DNA of 8,937 nucleotides from Symbiobacteriaceae bacterium. Its GTDB lineage: Bacteria; Bacillota; JAAYKD01; WRDA01. The notes beneath the pieces are model-generated. The model worked only from the letters and a program-made list of their open reading frames with translations, did no database searches and was not told the origin of the DNA. The translations under genes and the position numbers were made by a program. The stretch lies in assembly GCA_009779515.1 (NCBI GenBank), contig WREE01000085.1:1-8937 (forward strand), in the 5' to 3' direction. Within the stretch, counting starts at the first letter, position 1. The number at the start of each line of letters is the position of its first letter. Shown piece by piece: positions 1 through 7,600 of this stretch.

Positions 1-30
1 CTCTACCTGGGACGCCAGAAGAAAGGATGA
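1..30 (+). CDS. 3' end of an unidentified upstream gene (partial, frame uncertain)
   Basis: Two frames are open from the window edge and close just before the ferredoxin gene. One reads LYLGRQKKG and stops at TGA 28-30. The other reads LPGTPEERMR and stops at TAA 33-35. Either could be the C-terminus of a preceding gene in the same operon, because the ribosome binding site of the next gene overlaps these stops. Nothing about function can be said from nine or ten residues. That an upstream gene ends here is an inference from the tight packing of the operon that follows. Confidence 0.3.
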   Translation, partial: LYLGRQKKG

Positions 31-38
31 GGTAACAA

Positions 39-251
39 GTGGCAACCAGAAGCGGAAAGGTTTCCATTAACAATTGGTGTAAAAGCTGCGGTCTCTGTGC
101 CGCTTACTGTCCGGTTAAAGCTCTCAGCTGGAAGAGAGAGGAACGCCCCCTGGTTGATGACAGCAAATGTGTAGCTTGCCAGCTATGCGTCCGTATTTGC
201 CCGGATTTTGCCATATCGGTAGCGGCTAATCTACATCGGGAGGTGAGCTAG
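39..251 (+). CDS. korD: 2-oxoacid:ferredoxin oxidoreductase delta subunit, 2x[4Fe-4S] ferredoxin
   Basis: This 70-residue protein is a bacterial-type ferredoxin carrying two [4Fe-4S] clusters. The motifs are C14-x2-C17-x2-C20-x3-C24-P and C44-x2-C47-x2-C50-x3-C54-P. In the 2-oxoacid oxidoreductase family such a delta subunit passes electrons from the thiamine-diphosphate catalytic core to free ferredoxin in the cytoplasm. The start is GTG at 39, preceded by GAGG at 29-32 with a 6-nt spacer; no ATG lies in frame nearby. Its TAG stop (249-251) directly abuts the ATG of the alpha subunit, so the two are almost certainly co-transcribed and coupled. The order delta-alpha-beta-gamma is common for 2-oxoglutarate-type enzymes of anaerobes. 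The family call is firm. The delta-subunit role rests on the neighbours, since a stand-alone ferredoxin of this size would look much the same. Confidence 0.93.
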   Translation: MATRSGKVSINNWCKSCGLCAAYCPVKALSWKREERPLVDDSKCVACQLCVRICPDFAISVAANLHREVS

Positions 252-1388
252 ATGAGTCCCCGGTTTGCTATGGGTAACGAAGCCATCACCGAAGGTGCTT
301 TAGCGGCAGGCGCCCGATTTTACGCCGGCTACCCCATTACTCCCTCCTCGGAAATAGCTGAGTTATCTTCTTTACGCCTACCTCAACTGGGTGGGGTTTA
401 TATCCAAATGGAAGACGAAATTGCCAGTATGGCAGCTATCATCGGTGCCTCGGCAGCGGGAGTTAAGTCTTATACGGCTACCAGCGGTCCCGGCTTTTCC
501 TTGATGCAAGAAAACTTAGGTGTGGCGGTGATGGGAGAAATCCCCTGTGTGGTCATCAATGTGCAGCGTTCTGGTCCCAGCACTGGTATGGCGACGAAAC
601 CTGCTCAGGGGGATGTCATGCAAGCTCGTTGGGGTACCCACGGGGATCATGGGATTATCGCTTTGTCTCCCTCTTCGGTGCAAGAATGCTACGACTATAC
701 TATTTTGGCTTTCAACCTGGCTGAACGTTACCGCACGCCGGTGGTTATTTTGGCCGATGAGGTGGTAGGGCATATGCGGGAAGGGTACCAGCCCTGGGAG
801 CCTTCCACCCAGGATATCAGCAACCGCAAGCAGCCTAAGGGTGATCCTGCCAGTTATAAGCCCTACGATTACAGCGGTGAGGCGGATGGTATAGCTCCTT
901 TAGCTATCTACGGAGGTAAGTATATTTTCCGTATTAATGGTAGCACCCATGATGAGAGAGGAGACGCTTCCATCGCTCCGGACAATGCCAGTAAATTTAT
1001 TCACCATTATCACGACAAATTTGCTCAGAACATAGACGACATCGTTGTCACCAAACCCTACCTTTTAGAAGATGCCGATTATGCTCTTGTCTCTTTCGGC
1101 TGCTCTGTCCGTTCCGCCAAAGCTGCCGTGCAGGAAGCCAGAAAGCAGGGCATTAAGCTAGGCTTGCTGCAACTGGTAACCATTTGGCCTTTCCCGGAAA
1201 GCGCTGTAGCCGAGCTTAGCTCCAAGGTCAAAGGGATTATCGTGGCCGAAATGAACTTGAGACAAGTTCAAGGGGAAGTGGTTAAGGCGGTTAAAGGTCG
1301 GACACCGGTTTGGGGTGTCAACCGTGTAGACAGTCAAATGATTACCCCAGAGGAAATATTAGCCTTGCTCCGGGAGGTGCGGTCGTGA
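252..1388 (+). CDS. korA: 2-oxoglutarate-type 2-oxoacid:ferredoxin oxidoreductase, alpha subunit
   Basis: This 378-residue subunit forms the catalytic core with the beta subunit. Residues 8-190 are the pyrimidine-binding thiamine diphosphate domain: GNEA (8-11), GYPITPSSE (26-34), the acidic MEDE stretch (53-56) that supplies the cofactor-activating Glu, TSGPG (77-81) and QRSGPSTG (105-112). Residues about 270-378 are the transketolase-C-like domain II, with LVSFGCSVRSA and LQLVTIWPFP. Start ATG 252 has GGGAGGTGA at 238-246 with a 5-nt spacer and follows the delta stop without a gap. The GYPITPSSEIAE and QMEDEIASMAAIIGAS stretches are typical of KorA rather than of pyruvate or indolepyruvate enzymes. 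The 2-oxoglutarate preference is nevertheless an inference, because related clusters act on other 2-oxoacids. The likely role is acyl-CoA formation or reductive carboxylation linked to ferredoxin. Confidence 0.93.
   Translation: MSPRFAMGNEAITEGALAAGARFYAGYPITPSSEIAELSSLRLPQLGGVYIQMEDEIASMAAIIGASAAGVKSYTATSGPGFSLMQENLGVAVMGEIPCVVINVQRSGPSTGMATKPAQGDVMQARWGTHGDHGIIALSPSSVQECYDYTILAFNLAERYRTPVVILADEVVGHMREGYQPWEPSTQDISNRKQPKGDPASYKPYDYSGEADGIAPLAIYGGKYIFRINGSTHDERGDASIAPDNASKFIHHYHDKFAQNIDDIVVTKPYLLEDADYALVSFGCSVRSAKAAVQEARKQGIKLGLLQLVTIWPFPESAVAELSSKVKGIIVAEMNLRQVQGEVVKAVKGRTPVWGVNRVDSQMITPEEILALLREVRS
1372..1379 (+). promoter_or_regulatory. Ribosome binding site that fixes the korB start at GTG 1385
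   Basis: GGGAGGTG lies inside the last codons of korA, with 7 nt between GGAGG and GTG 1385. An in-frame ATG exists further upstream (1310), but it would put 25 residues of low-complexity sequence before the conserved NYLDYLR start and overlap korA by 79 nt. The GTG overlaps the korA TGA as GTGA, a classic translational-coupling arrangement. Confidence 0.8.
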
Positions 1389-2197
1389 ACTATTTAGACT
1401 ACCTGAGAACAGACACTTTTCCTCATTTTTGGTGTGGCGGTTGTGGCAACGGGGTAGTGTTGGGTGCCATTGCCCGCTCGTTAGCAGCTCAGAACTTAAG
1501 CCGCGAGGAGACCATAATTGTAACCGGTATTGGTTGCTGGGGTAAAGCTGACGACTATGTTACCACCAATGCTTTTCATGGCACCCACGGGCGAGCCTTG
1601 GCTTTCGCCACCGGCATCAAACTCGCCAATCCGGAGCTAACCACCTTGGTGTTGATGGGGGACGGCGACGGCGCTACCATCGGAGGTAATCACTTAATTC
1701 ACGCTGCCAGGCGGAATATCGATTTGACAGCTATTATGGTGAACAATTTTAATTATGGCATGACCGGCGGTCAGTATTCCTCCACGACCCCGATGAACAG
1801 CCGCACTTCCACTTCCCGCCTGGGGCATGTGGAGCAGGAGTTCGACATCTGTCAACTGGTGGCTGCTGCTGGAGCACACTATGTCGCTCGTTGTGCTACT
1901 GATGACCCTATCGGTATGGAGCGTCTCATTACCCAGGGGCTTCAGCTTAAAGGGTTTGCGCTTATTGAAGTTATCTCTCCCTGCCCCACCCATTTTGGGC
2001 GCAGTAACGGGATGCGGGAAGCTGCTGACACCCTGCGCTGGGTGAAGGAGCGCTCGGTGACCGTGCAAGCTGCTAAGGAGCTCTCTCCTGAAGAGCTAGC
2101 AGGCAAATTGATTATGGGGAAGCTGGTGGAACGTCAGGGAGAAGATTACCGTACCAAATATCAACGAGTCATTGAGGCAGCTCAGGAGGGGAGGTAA
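1385..2197 (+). CDS. korB: 2-oxoglutarate-type 2-oxoacid:ferredoxin oxidoreductase, beta subunit
   Basis: From GTG 1385 the protein is 270 residues, normal for the family. It binds the diphosphate half of thiamine diphosphate through GDGDG (92-96) ... NN (120-121), followed by NYGMTGGQ (123-130). Cysteines C17 and C20 (WCGGCGNG), C51 (GIGCWG) and C200 (SPCPT) have the spacing expected for the single [4Fe-4S] cluster of beta subunits in the two-subunit 2-oxoacid oxidoreductases. The stretch THGRALAFATGIKLANPEL and the GGNHLIHAARRNID segment are typical of KorB. One oddity is Trp at residue 52, directly after the cluster Cys51 in GIGCWGKADDY, where a small residue (Ser) is usual. This may affect cluster environment or substrate fit. 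The GTGA overlap with korA and a 5-nt gap to korC put it in the same operon. Confidence 0.93.
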   Translation: MNYLDYLRTDTFPHFWCGGCGNGVVLGAIARSLAAQNLSREETIIVTGIGCWGKADDYVTTNAFHGTHGRALAFATGIKLANPELTTLVLMGDGDGATIGGNHLIHAARRNIDLTAIMVNNFNYGMTGGQYSSTTPMNSRTSTSRLGHVEQEFDICQLVAAAGAHYVARCATDDPIGMERLITQGLQLKGFALIEVISPCPTHFGRSNGMREAADTLRWVKERSVTVQAAKELSPEELAGKLIMGKLVERQGEDYRTKYQRVIEAAQEGR

Positions 2198-2202
2198 CTA
2201 AC

Positions 2203-2736
2203 ATGCCAACAATGCAAATTATCCTCAGTGGGGTAGGGGGTCAGGGGCTGATGCTGGCTGGTAACCTTCTGGGGCGAGCAGCAGTGGAGTTTTCTGGTTT
2301 ACAGGCTGTGATGACTTCGGTTTACGGCGTGGAAACCCGGGGCACCTTTACCAAGTCCGATGTGCTAATTTCCAGTGAGGAAATAACCTTTCCCGAAGTG
2401 CTGGCAGCCGATGTAGTGGTTGCTTTGGACGAAATAGCTTATAAACGCTACGTAGCCAACTTGGCACCCGGAGTGCTCTTGATTTTTGACGATAATATAC
2501 CGGAACAGCCATCGCAAGCCATTCAGGAAAGCTATCCGATTAGCAGTACGGCGAAAGAGCTGGGGAACCTGGCAGTGGCTAATGTGGTGGCTTTAGGTAT
2601 TTTAGCTGCCAAAACCAAGGTAGTAAGCGGGGAAGCCCTGCAGAACGCCTTACGGCAGGAATTTGCTAGCCGACCCAACTTAATTGAGCTTAATTTGAAA
2701 GCTCTGGCTAGGGGGGAAGAGCTAGCACTCCAGTAA
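2203..2736 (+). CDS. korC: 2-oxoglutarate-type 2-oxoacid:ferredoxin oxidoreductase, gamma subunit
   Basis: This 177-residue protein is the gamma subunit (pyruvate ferredoxin/flavodoxin oxidoreductase catalytic-domain-III family), thought to help bind CoA. Visible motifs are GVGGQG at 10-15, YGVETRG at 41-47 (the family usually has YGPEARG) and the AVANVVALG helix at 124-132. ATG 2203 is preceded by AGGAGGGGAGGT at 2184-2195, five bases after the korB stop. An in-frame ATG nine bases later (2212) would shorten the protein by three residues and cannot be excluded. It is the last gene of the operon: the next gene is convergent and a probable terminator follows within 50 bases. Confidence in family and role is high. 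Confidence 0.92.
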   Translation: MPTMQIILSGVGGQGLMLAGNLLGRAAVEFSGLQAVMTSVYGVETRGTFTKSDVLISSEEITFPEVLAADVVVALDEIAYKRYVANLAPGVLLIFDDNIPEQPSQAIQESYPISSTAKELGNLAVANVVALGILAAKTKVVSGEALQNALRQEFASRPNLIELNLKALARGEELALQ

Positions 2737-2748
2737 GGTAAGTTAGGC

Positions 2749-2787
2749 GGGAAACAAAGAACCCGAAACCGGTTTTTCCCTTGTTTT
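2749..2787 (+). terminator. Probable intrinsic terminator of the kor operon in the convergent gap
   Basis: GGGAAA (2749-2754) pairs with TTTCCC (2775-2780). An inner AACC (2760-2763)/GGTT (2771-2774) helix stacks on it with a 5-nt one-sided bulge. TTGTTTT (2781-2787) follows as a U-rich tail. The tail overlaps the TAA stop of the opposing PHP gene. The stem is A/T-rich and bulged, so strength is uncertain. No separate terminator for the minus-strand gene is obvious here. Confidence 0.5.
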
Positions 2788-4429
2788 AGCGGAGTTCCAG
2801 TGTCTTAATGTTGGAACCGTTACCTTTGATGTCATAACTCAGGGTAAAACCTGCGAGTTCATGATCTTTGCCAAAGATAAATTTACCGTCTTGATTAGCG
2901 TTGTTGCCTTTGAGATTGACAGAGTATTCGGCAGTTTTACTCATGGCGTTGGAGTATGTTACGGTGGCATGGAAAGTCAATACCCATACATTGCTGTTTT
3001 TTGCTGTTTCCTTTATGCTAATGAAGTTTTTCACGTTAGTAGTCGCAGTTTTAACGACAGCTTCTCTTATGCCAAAAGGCTGGGTATAGGCAACCCCTGT
3101 AGTGCCGACCAATTCAGCGCGGACATAACCATTGACTATAGCATAAGCATACAGTGAAACATCGATGGAGTTACCTGTGGCAATTATCTTACTCGCATTG
3201 TTTTCAGTTCCGGAATACCATATGATACTCTGGTAGTCATTGCCCGAAATAATGATGGTGTTTCCGTTAACTACGATGTTGGAAATGCTGGGGGGTGCAC
3301 CTTGCTGGAGAAAATCTAGCGCCATCTGATTGTGGTCGCCACCGCTATACATGGTAGCGCTATCTAAGGTTTGGTCGGGAGCACCAGGGGTTCCGATGAT
3401 ATTAACACCGTGCTTGCGATCTATGCGGCTGACGCCGTAGAATGCACCGGTTTCCATCGCGGTTTTTGTCTCTGCCTGCGAAAGGGTTGGCATAAGCATG
3501 ACATTCCATGCATGACCGTTACCACTCAGGGAGTGCGAATCGTCGTTGGTGAAGCCCCAGACACCTCTCCCTTGCGGCATGGTCTGGGTGAGGATATTGT
3601 CCCACAGGATGCGGTCGTTGATGGATTCGCCATCCCATTTATTGATAATTTCCATACCTACGCAGGACTGGTTAGCCATAAACAGTTCTACATATTTGCC
3701 GACAATCGAAGGTTCACTGGAGCGCGCTACATTATTTTGTCCGCCGGTGTATCTGCCGGGATGGTTGAGGTGGGTAATGCCTCCGCGAGTAGCGACTTCC
3801 TTAATAATCTCGTCCATCGTTCTGCCAAAATCGGAGGGGTTGTTTCGGTCTTGCCCGACATTGCCTGGTAGACCTGTGGTAAAGAAAGCGTTAATGTGAT
3901 GATTCCTAAAGTTACTGCCACCACCATTAAAACGTTCGCCTTCGGCGCTGGTTTCATTAGATTCACCCATGCTAATCATCCCGTTAATGCTGGTGCGGTT
4001 GCCATGGTATGTGCCGGGGGAGGGATTGCTTCTGTTGTAAGCTCCGGTGTTGATGGCGGCTAGTTCCCCAGCCGTCAGGTATGATGATTCCGCCAAGCCG
4101 ATGTTGTTCCAGTTGTTGTCCCAACTACCTGCGGCCGTCCATTTATCCCAGGCAAACGTGGTGGTATCGTGGTCGGTCATGGCTACGATGTCAAAGTCTT
4201 TTGCGTACTTGTCCAGGAGCATGTCACGTCTGAAGTTGCTGCCATCTGAAAAGGTGGAATGGGTGTGGTTGGCGGCTTTGTACTGTCCGCTTGTAGCCCA
4301 GTTAACGTTAGCATAGGGATTGCTGATGTCGTAAAAAAGTTGCTGGGCATTCTTCGGGGCGGCAAACACGGATGCACCAAGGATTAATACGAGGGTGAGT
4401 GATGCGAGTCTCGTGTGAGATTTTCTCAA
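2786..4429 (-). CDS. Secreted PHP-domain metallohydrolase, CehA/McbA type, with extra C-terminal domain
   Basis: The chosen start (TTG 4429) gives 547 residues. Residues 1-23 form a signal peptide: MRK, a hydrophobic core LASLTLVLILGASVFA, cleavage after VFA. The PHP fold follows with its metal-ligand motifs in order: H55-T-H57-STFSDG, M-T-D86-H87-D88, GES (E156), HHINAFF (177-183), HLNHPGR (H220/H223), GMEI (E260) and the closing FTNDDSH (D296/D297, H299). These are the phosphoesterase/hydrolase ligands of PHP proteins such as TrpH and of the CehA/McbA carbamate hydrolase group. Residues about 378-454 look like the beta-rich tail common in that group (GYVRAELVGTTGVAYTQPF). Residues 455-547 are a further segment I do not recognise. 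No LPxTG, membrane anchor or cell-wall repeat is seen, so it is probably released. Substrate unknown; candidates are phosphoesters or other hydrolysable esters outside the cell. It lies downstream of the giant surface protein but behind a strong terminator and its own promoter. Confidence 0.85.
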   Translation of the reverse strand: MRKSHTRLASLTLVLILGASVFAAPKNAQQLFYDISNPYANVNWATSGQYKAANHTHSTFSDGSNFRRDMLLDKYAKDFDIVAMTDHDTTTFAWDKWTAAGSWDNNWNNIGLAESSYLTAGELAAINTGAYNRSNPSPGTYHGNRTSINGMISMGESNETSAEGERFNGGGSNFRNHHINAFFTTGLPGNVGQDRNNPSDFGRTMDEIIKEVATRGGITHLNHPGRYTGGQNNVARSSEPSIVGKYVELFMANQSCVGMEIINKWDGESINDRILWDNILTQTMPQGRGVWGFTNDDSHSLSGNGHAWNVMLMPTLSQAETKTAMETGAFYGVSRIDRKHGVNIIGTPGAPDQTLDSATMYSGGDHNQMALDFLQQGAPPSISNIVVNGNTIIISGNDYQSIIWYSGTENNASKIIATGNSIDVSLYAYAIVNGYVRAELVGTTGVAYTQPFGIREAVVKTATTNVKNFISIKETAKNSNVWVLTFHATVTYSNAMSKTAEYSVNLKGNNANQDGKFIFGKDHELAGFTLSYDIKGNGSNIKTLELR

Positions 4430-4438
4430 TGAAATACT

Positions 4439-4445
4439 CTCCTTT
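4439..4445 (-). promoter_or_regulatory. Ribosome binding site that sets a TTG start for the PHP hydrolase
   Basis: AAAGGAG is read on the minus strand from 4445 to 4439, nine bases before TTG 4429. The in-frame ATG at 4450 lies upstream of this site. The bases before it (GATATAAAAATAAA) contain no Shine-Dalgarno, so using the ATG would bury the ribosome binding site inside codons 3-5. Starting at TTG also gives a cleaner signal peptide beginning MRKSH. Confidence 0.7.
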
Positions 4446-4450
4446 GGCAT

Positions 4451-4630
4451 TTTATTTTTATATCGCTTTTATTATAATGCAGTCATTGTAAATTCCACAT
4501 GCAGGTACAGGTAAAACTTTGGTAAAATTATGGGAAATTTTTGTCTATTTTACCTATTCATATCTTTCGCTCTACAAGGTTGTTTTTTACGTATTTGTTT
4601 GTCTTCTTGCACTTACCGGTTAGCTAATCC
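4451..4630. other. AT-rich intergenic region with phased TTTTACC repeats
   Basis: No gene is seen here on either strand. The stretch is much more AT-rich than the flanking genes. TTTTACC (minus strand) occurs at 4527-4521 and again at 4516-4510, exactly 11 bp apart. An inverted copy, TTTTACCT on the plus strand, lies at 4548-4555. All three sit upstream of the candidate TATAAT at 4476-4471. They could be binding sites for a regulator of the PHP gene; no known operator is recognised. Confidence 0.4.
4471..4499 (-). promoter_or_regulatory. Candidate promoter of the PHP hydrolase gene
   Basis: A perfect TATAAT is read on the minus strand at 4476-4471, about 40 nt before the TTG start. Seventeen bases upstream the hexamer is TGTGGA (4499-4494), a poor match to TTGACA. 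The promoter would therefore be weak or need an activator. AT-rich repeats lie just upstream (see findings). The strong terminator of the preceding gene makes an independent promoter here necessary. Confidence 0.45.
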
Positions 4631-4670
4631 AAGAAAAAAACAAACCCCCGAGTGAAATCTCGGGGGCTTG
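4631..4670 (-). terminator. Strong intrinsic terminator of the giant surface-protein gene
   Basis: Read on the minus strand, CCCCCGAG (4666-4659) pairs perfectly with CTCGGGGG (4652-4645) around a 6-nt loop. The U-tract TTTGTTTTTTT follows (4644-4634). The stem can extend by CAAG/TTTG pairing through one G-U. It lies about 27 nt after the TAA stop at 4693. This separates the two minus-strand genes into different transcription units. Confidence 0.9.
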
Positions 4671-4692
4671 CTTTTGGGAAAGTTGTCTAAGG

Positions 4693-7600
4693 TTAGCTGG
4701 CGTTCTCCCGGCGCTTTAAGAAAATACCGCCTGCCAGTAGAACGGTACCTAAACCGGATAGCAAGAGGTGGTAAGGAACGCCACCGGTATTGGGTAAGGG
4801 GGGAGTAAAGTCGGATAAAGGTGGCGGAAACTCCACAAATACCCAAACACCCTCCTCGGGGTCGAAGGTCCAGGTGCCGAGAGGGACACCGTCGGGACCG
4901 AACTCAATCCATTCCCACTCGTCTTCGCCGGCCTGGAGATAGTTACCCGGCGCCTGAGGGACAACACCGTCAGGAATATCCTCTCGCGGTTCAGTGGGGT
5001 TAACCCCAGGCTCTTCGGGGCGATTCACTATAGGAGGAGGAGGGTTACCGCCGTTGTTTCCGGGAGAGGTGGGTGAAGAGGGATTATCGTTGGTGGTGGG
5101 CGGATCGGTAGGTGGGTCGGTGGGTGGATCGGTAGGAGGTCTAGTCGGAGGAGAGGTGGGAGGTGAAGTCGGTTGGGGTGGAGGATTTATAGGGTTGTCG
5201 GGACCTCCTGAGGAGGGAGGGTTGTTATTGCCGGGATAAACTCGGGTATTGGTGATAGTCACCGTAGTACCGGTAGTGGCGAGGGAGCTAGTGTAGTTGC
5301 TGGGCACGTTCACCTCATCAGCCGTCCAGGTAGTAGCGGTGCTTAGCTCCGTCCAGGTATGGCTCCAGTTATTGCCGGCGTTTAAGGTTACCGGAGATCC
5401 GGAAGCTACGCCATTGGCGTAGAGCTGCACTTGGACAGAAGCGGGACGCTGGCTGACGGTATCACCGACCCAGTGCTTGTTCACCGTCAGGGTAGTGATA
5501 GGAGGAGGATTGTAGCTGTTGTGGAAAACAATCTGGGCTTGAATTCTCTCTTCCCCGATTATTTGGTAATACTCCACTGTTGCCGCTAGCTGGTTAAAGT
5601 TGTCTTCATCTTCGGTGATCTCGACGACAATCTCGAAGACAGAGGCATCATAATTATACAGAGGGTTTTCGAGGTCAATCTCCTTAATACGGTAGAGGTG
5701 TGTTCCGGGGGAGGAATAGTGCAGGGTGGGGAACTCAATAGCTCCGGTGGCATCGTGGCTGATAACCACGGGATCGTCGGTGGCTTCTTCCTCGATGAGC
5801 TCTACAGTTTCAAAGGTGAACTGCTTGGAGGCTAAAGGTGCTCCCGCCATTAATTTACTTCCCTGGAAGGTAAGAGGGAGGTTACGATAAATATTTACAA
5901 ACTGTTCGATGATAAATAAATTGTTTTCATCGTTTTCTATGAAACAACCCTCTGCCACACCGTCTTCACGGTTACACTCATAATCCCCTCGTGAAGTCTC
6001 AGAGATGGTATACTCCACCTCCAGGGGCACATTGAGTAGAGTGGCAGTATCGCCATCTGCTAAGGTAATAGTCATACCGTTAGTGAAAGGTGAAGTCACC
6101 TCGCTGTTTTTAGCTAGGAGGATACCGTGGTCTCGGGGAAGGGTTAGGGGGTCGAAGAGAATGGTGAAGTTAAAGCCATCTTCAGCACTGCTGTCATGAT
6201 AATCTCTACCACTGGGTAGGATGACAGGTATAACTATCTTTTCCAGCTGGAGAGTGCCTCTGAGAACACGGGTGTTTTCGATAAACACTTCCACAGTGCT
6301 ACCAGCCAAACCTGTGCCGGACAAGCTGGCGCTGTTACCGAGTAACGTCAGATAATAGCCGATATCATGGTAAATTCCTTCGCCAATAGAGTAGTTAACT
6401 CCCGCTTTGATGTTCGATAAGGTGGCGGTTTCATCATGTTTCAGGGAGAATCTGGTGTTATTCAGATAAGGAACGGGTTCTGCCCCGGGAAGAGTAATCA
6501 TCACCCCTGCGTCGTTACCGGTACCGAAGTTTACCCAAAACTCGAAGGGGTAAGCTTTGCTGTCTTCATCCCCGAAGTCGGAGACAGTTTTGGTTATCTC
6601 CAGAGAGTAGGGTTCATCTTCGCTTATTTCGCTGGCAACGGTATTGAGAAAGTGCAGGGTAGTGTTTTGCTGGAGGGTAAACTCCGCGGCGTTACCTTCT
6701 ACCGGCAACCCATTCTTGGTATACATGGTAACCCAGGGGCTGCTTTCAGACTCTCCCAGGAGTTCGGTTACCTTGACTGAGCTACCCACAGGAATGTGGC
6801 TGAACGATACGACCTCTCCATCCTGCAGAGAGATGGTAACTTCCACATCCCAGTTAAGAGTCTCACCAAGCAAATCCGGGTAATTACTCACGATAGGGCA
6901 AATATTGCTCTGTTCAAGGGGAGCGGTAAAAACCACCGTAAACTCGAAACTCGCTTCTTGCAACTCCTCGTTGCCGAAAGCAAAGACAGATTTCCGGAGG
7001 GTTAGCGATAACTCATCCGGGTCTTCTTCTTCGGTTTTGAGGTAGTTAATGAACAGAACCTCGGCTCTATCCCCGTCTGCCAGCTCCAAGAACTCGATGG
7101 TAAATTCTTTGGAAACTGATATGCCAGGCTCCTCTCCATTAATTTGGATGTTGTAACCTACCTCGCGAACTATATCATCGGCAATTTCGGTTATTTGGTA
7201 GATTCCTGGGGGCAACTCGATGCTTACATCTGTGAAGCTGCTAACATTTGCAAGGAGGGTGATTAGACCGTTGGCGGTACCCCCAGAGTAGCTGCTCAAG
7301 TCCACCAAACCACGAGGACCTTCGATTCGGAAGGTAAAGGGGAGTGGGTCAGATGAAAGAGCTTTGGGGTTATTAGTCGTGGTAACTTTGGTTAAGTGTA
7401 AAATCGCTTTGGGGATATGCGGAGCTTGGTTGTTAAAAACAACATGGGTGGTTTCATCTGCGGTTATGGTAAAAGGAGCGCTTTCGGGGTCTGGATCTCC
7501 AGTTGAGTTTCCTAAGGGTTCATCTCCCTTGCTAACCGTATAGGAGACGACATATCCGGTAGTGTACTCCACCAGGAGATAATTTCCCACTGGTAACCCA

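Noticed and set aside
1310..1384. N-terminal extension of KorB from the upstream ATG
   Set aside because: It overlaps korA out of frame, shows no family similarity, and the Shine-Dalgarno at 1372-1379 points to GTG 1385.
3371..3899. Long plus-strand ORFs opposite the PHP hydrolase gene
   Set aside because: They are antisense shadows of a gene with clear PHP motifs and signal peptide; their translations show no domain or start signal.
4994..5239. Plus-strand Gly/Val-rich ORF (GGSVGGSVGG-like)
   Set aside because: It is the mirror of the proline-threonine stalk codons of the giant minus-strand gene; the repeat alone explains its open frame and composition, and it has no supporting context.
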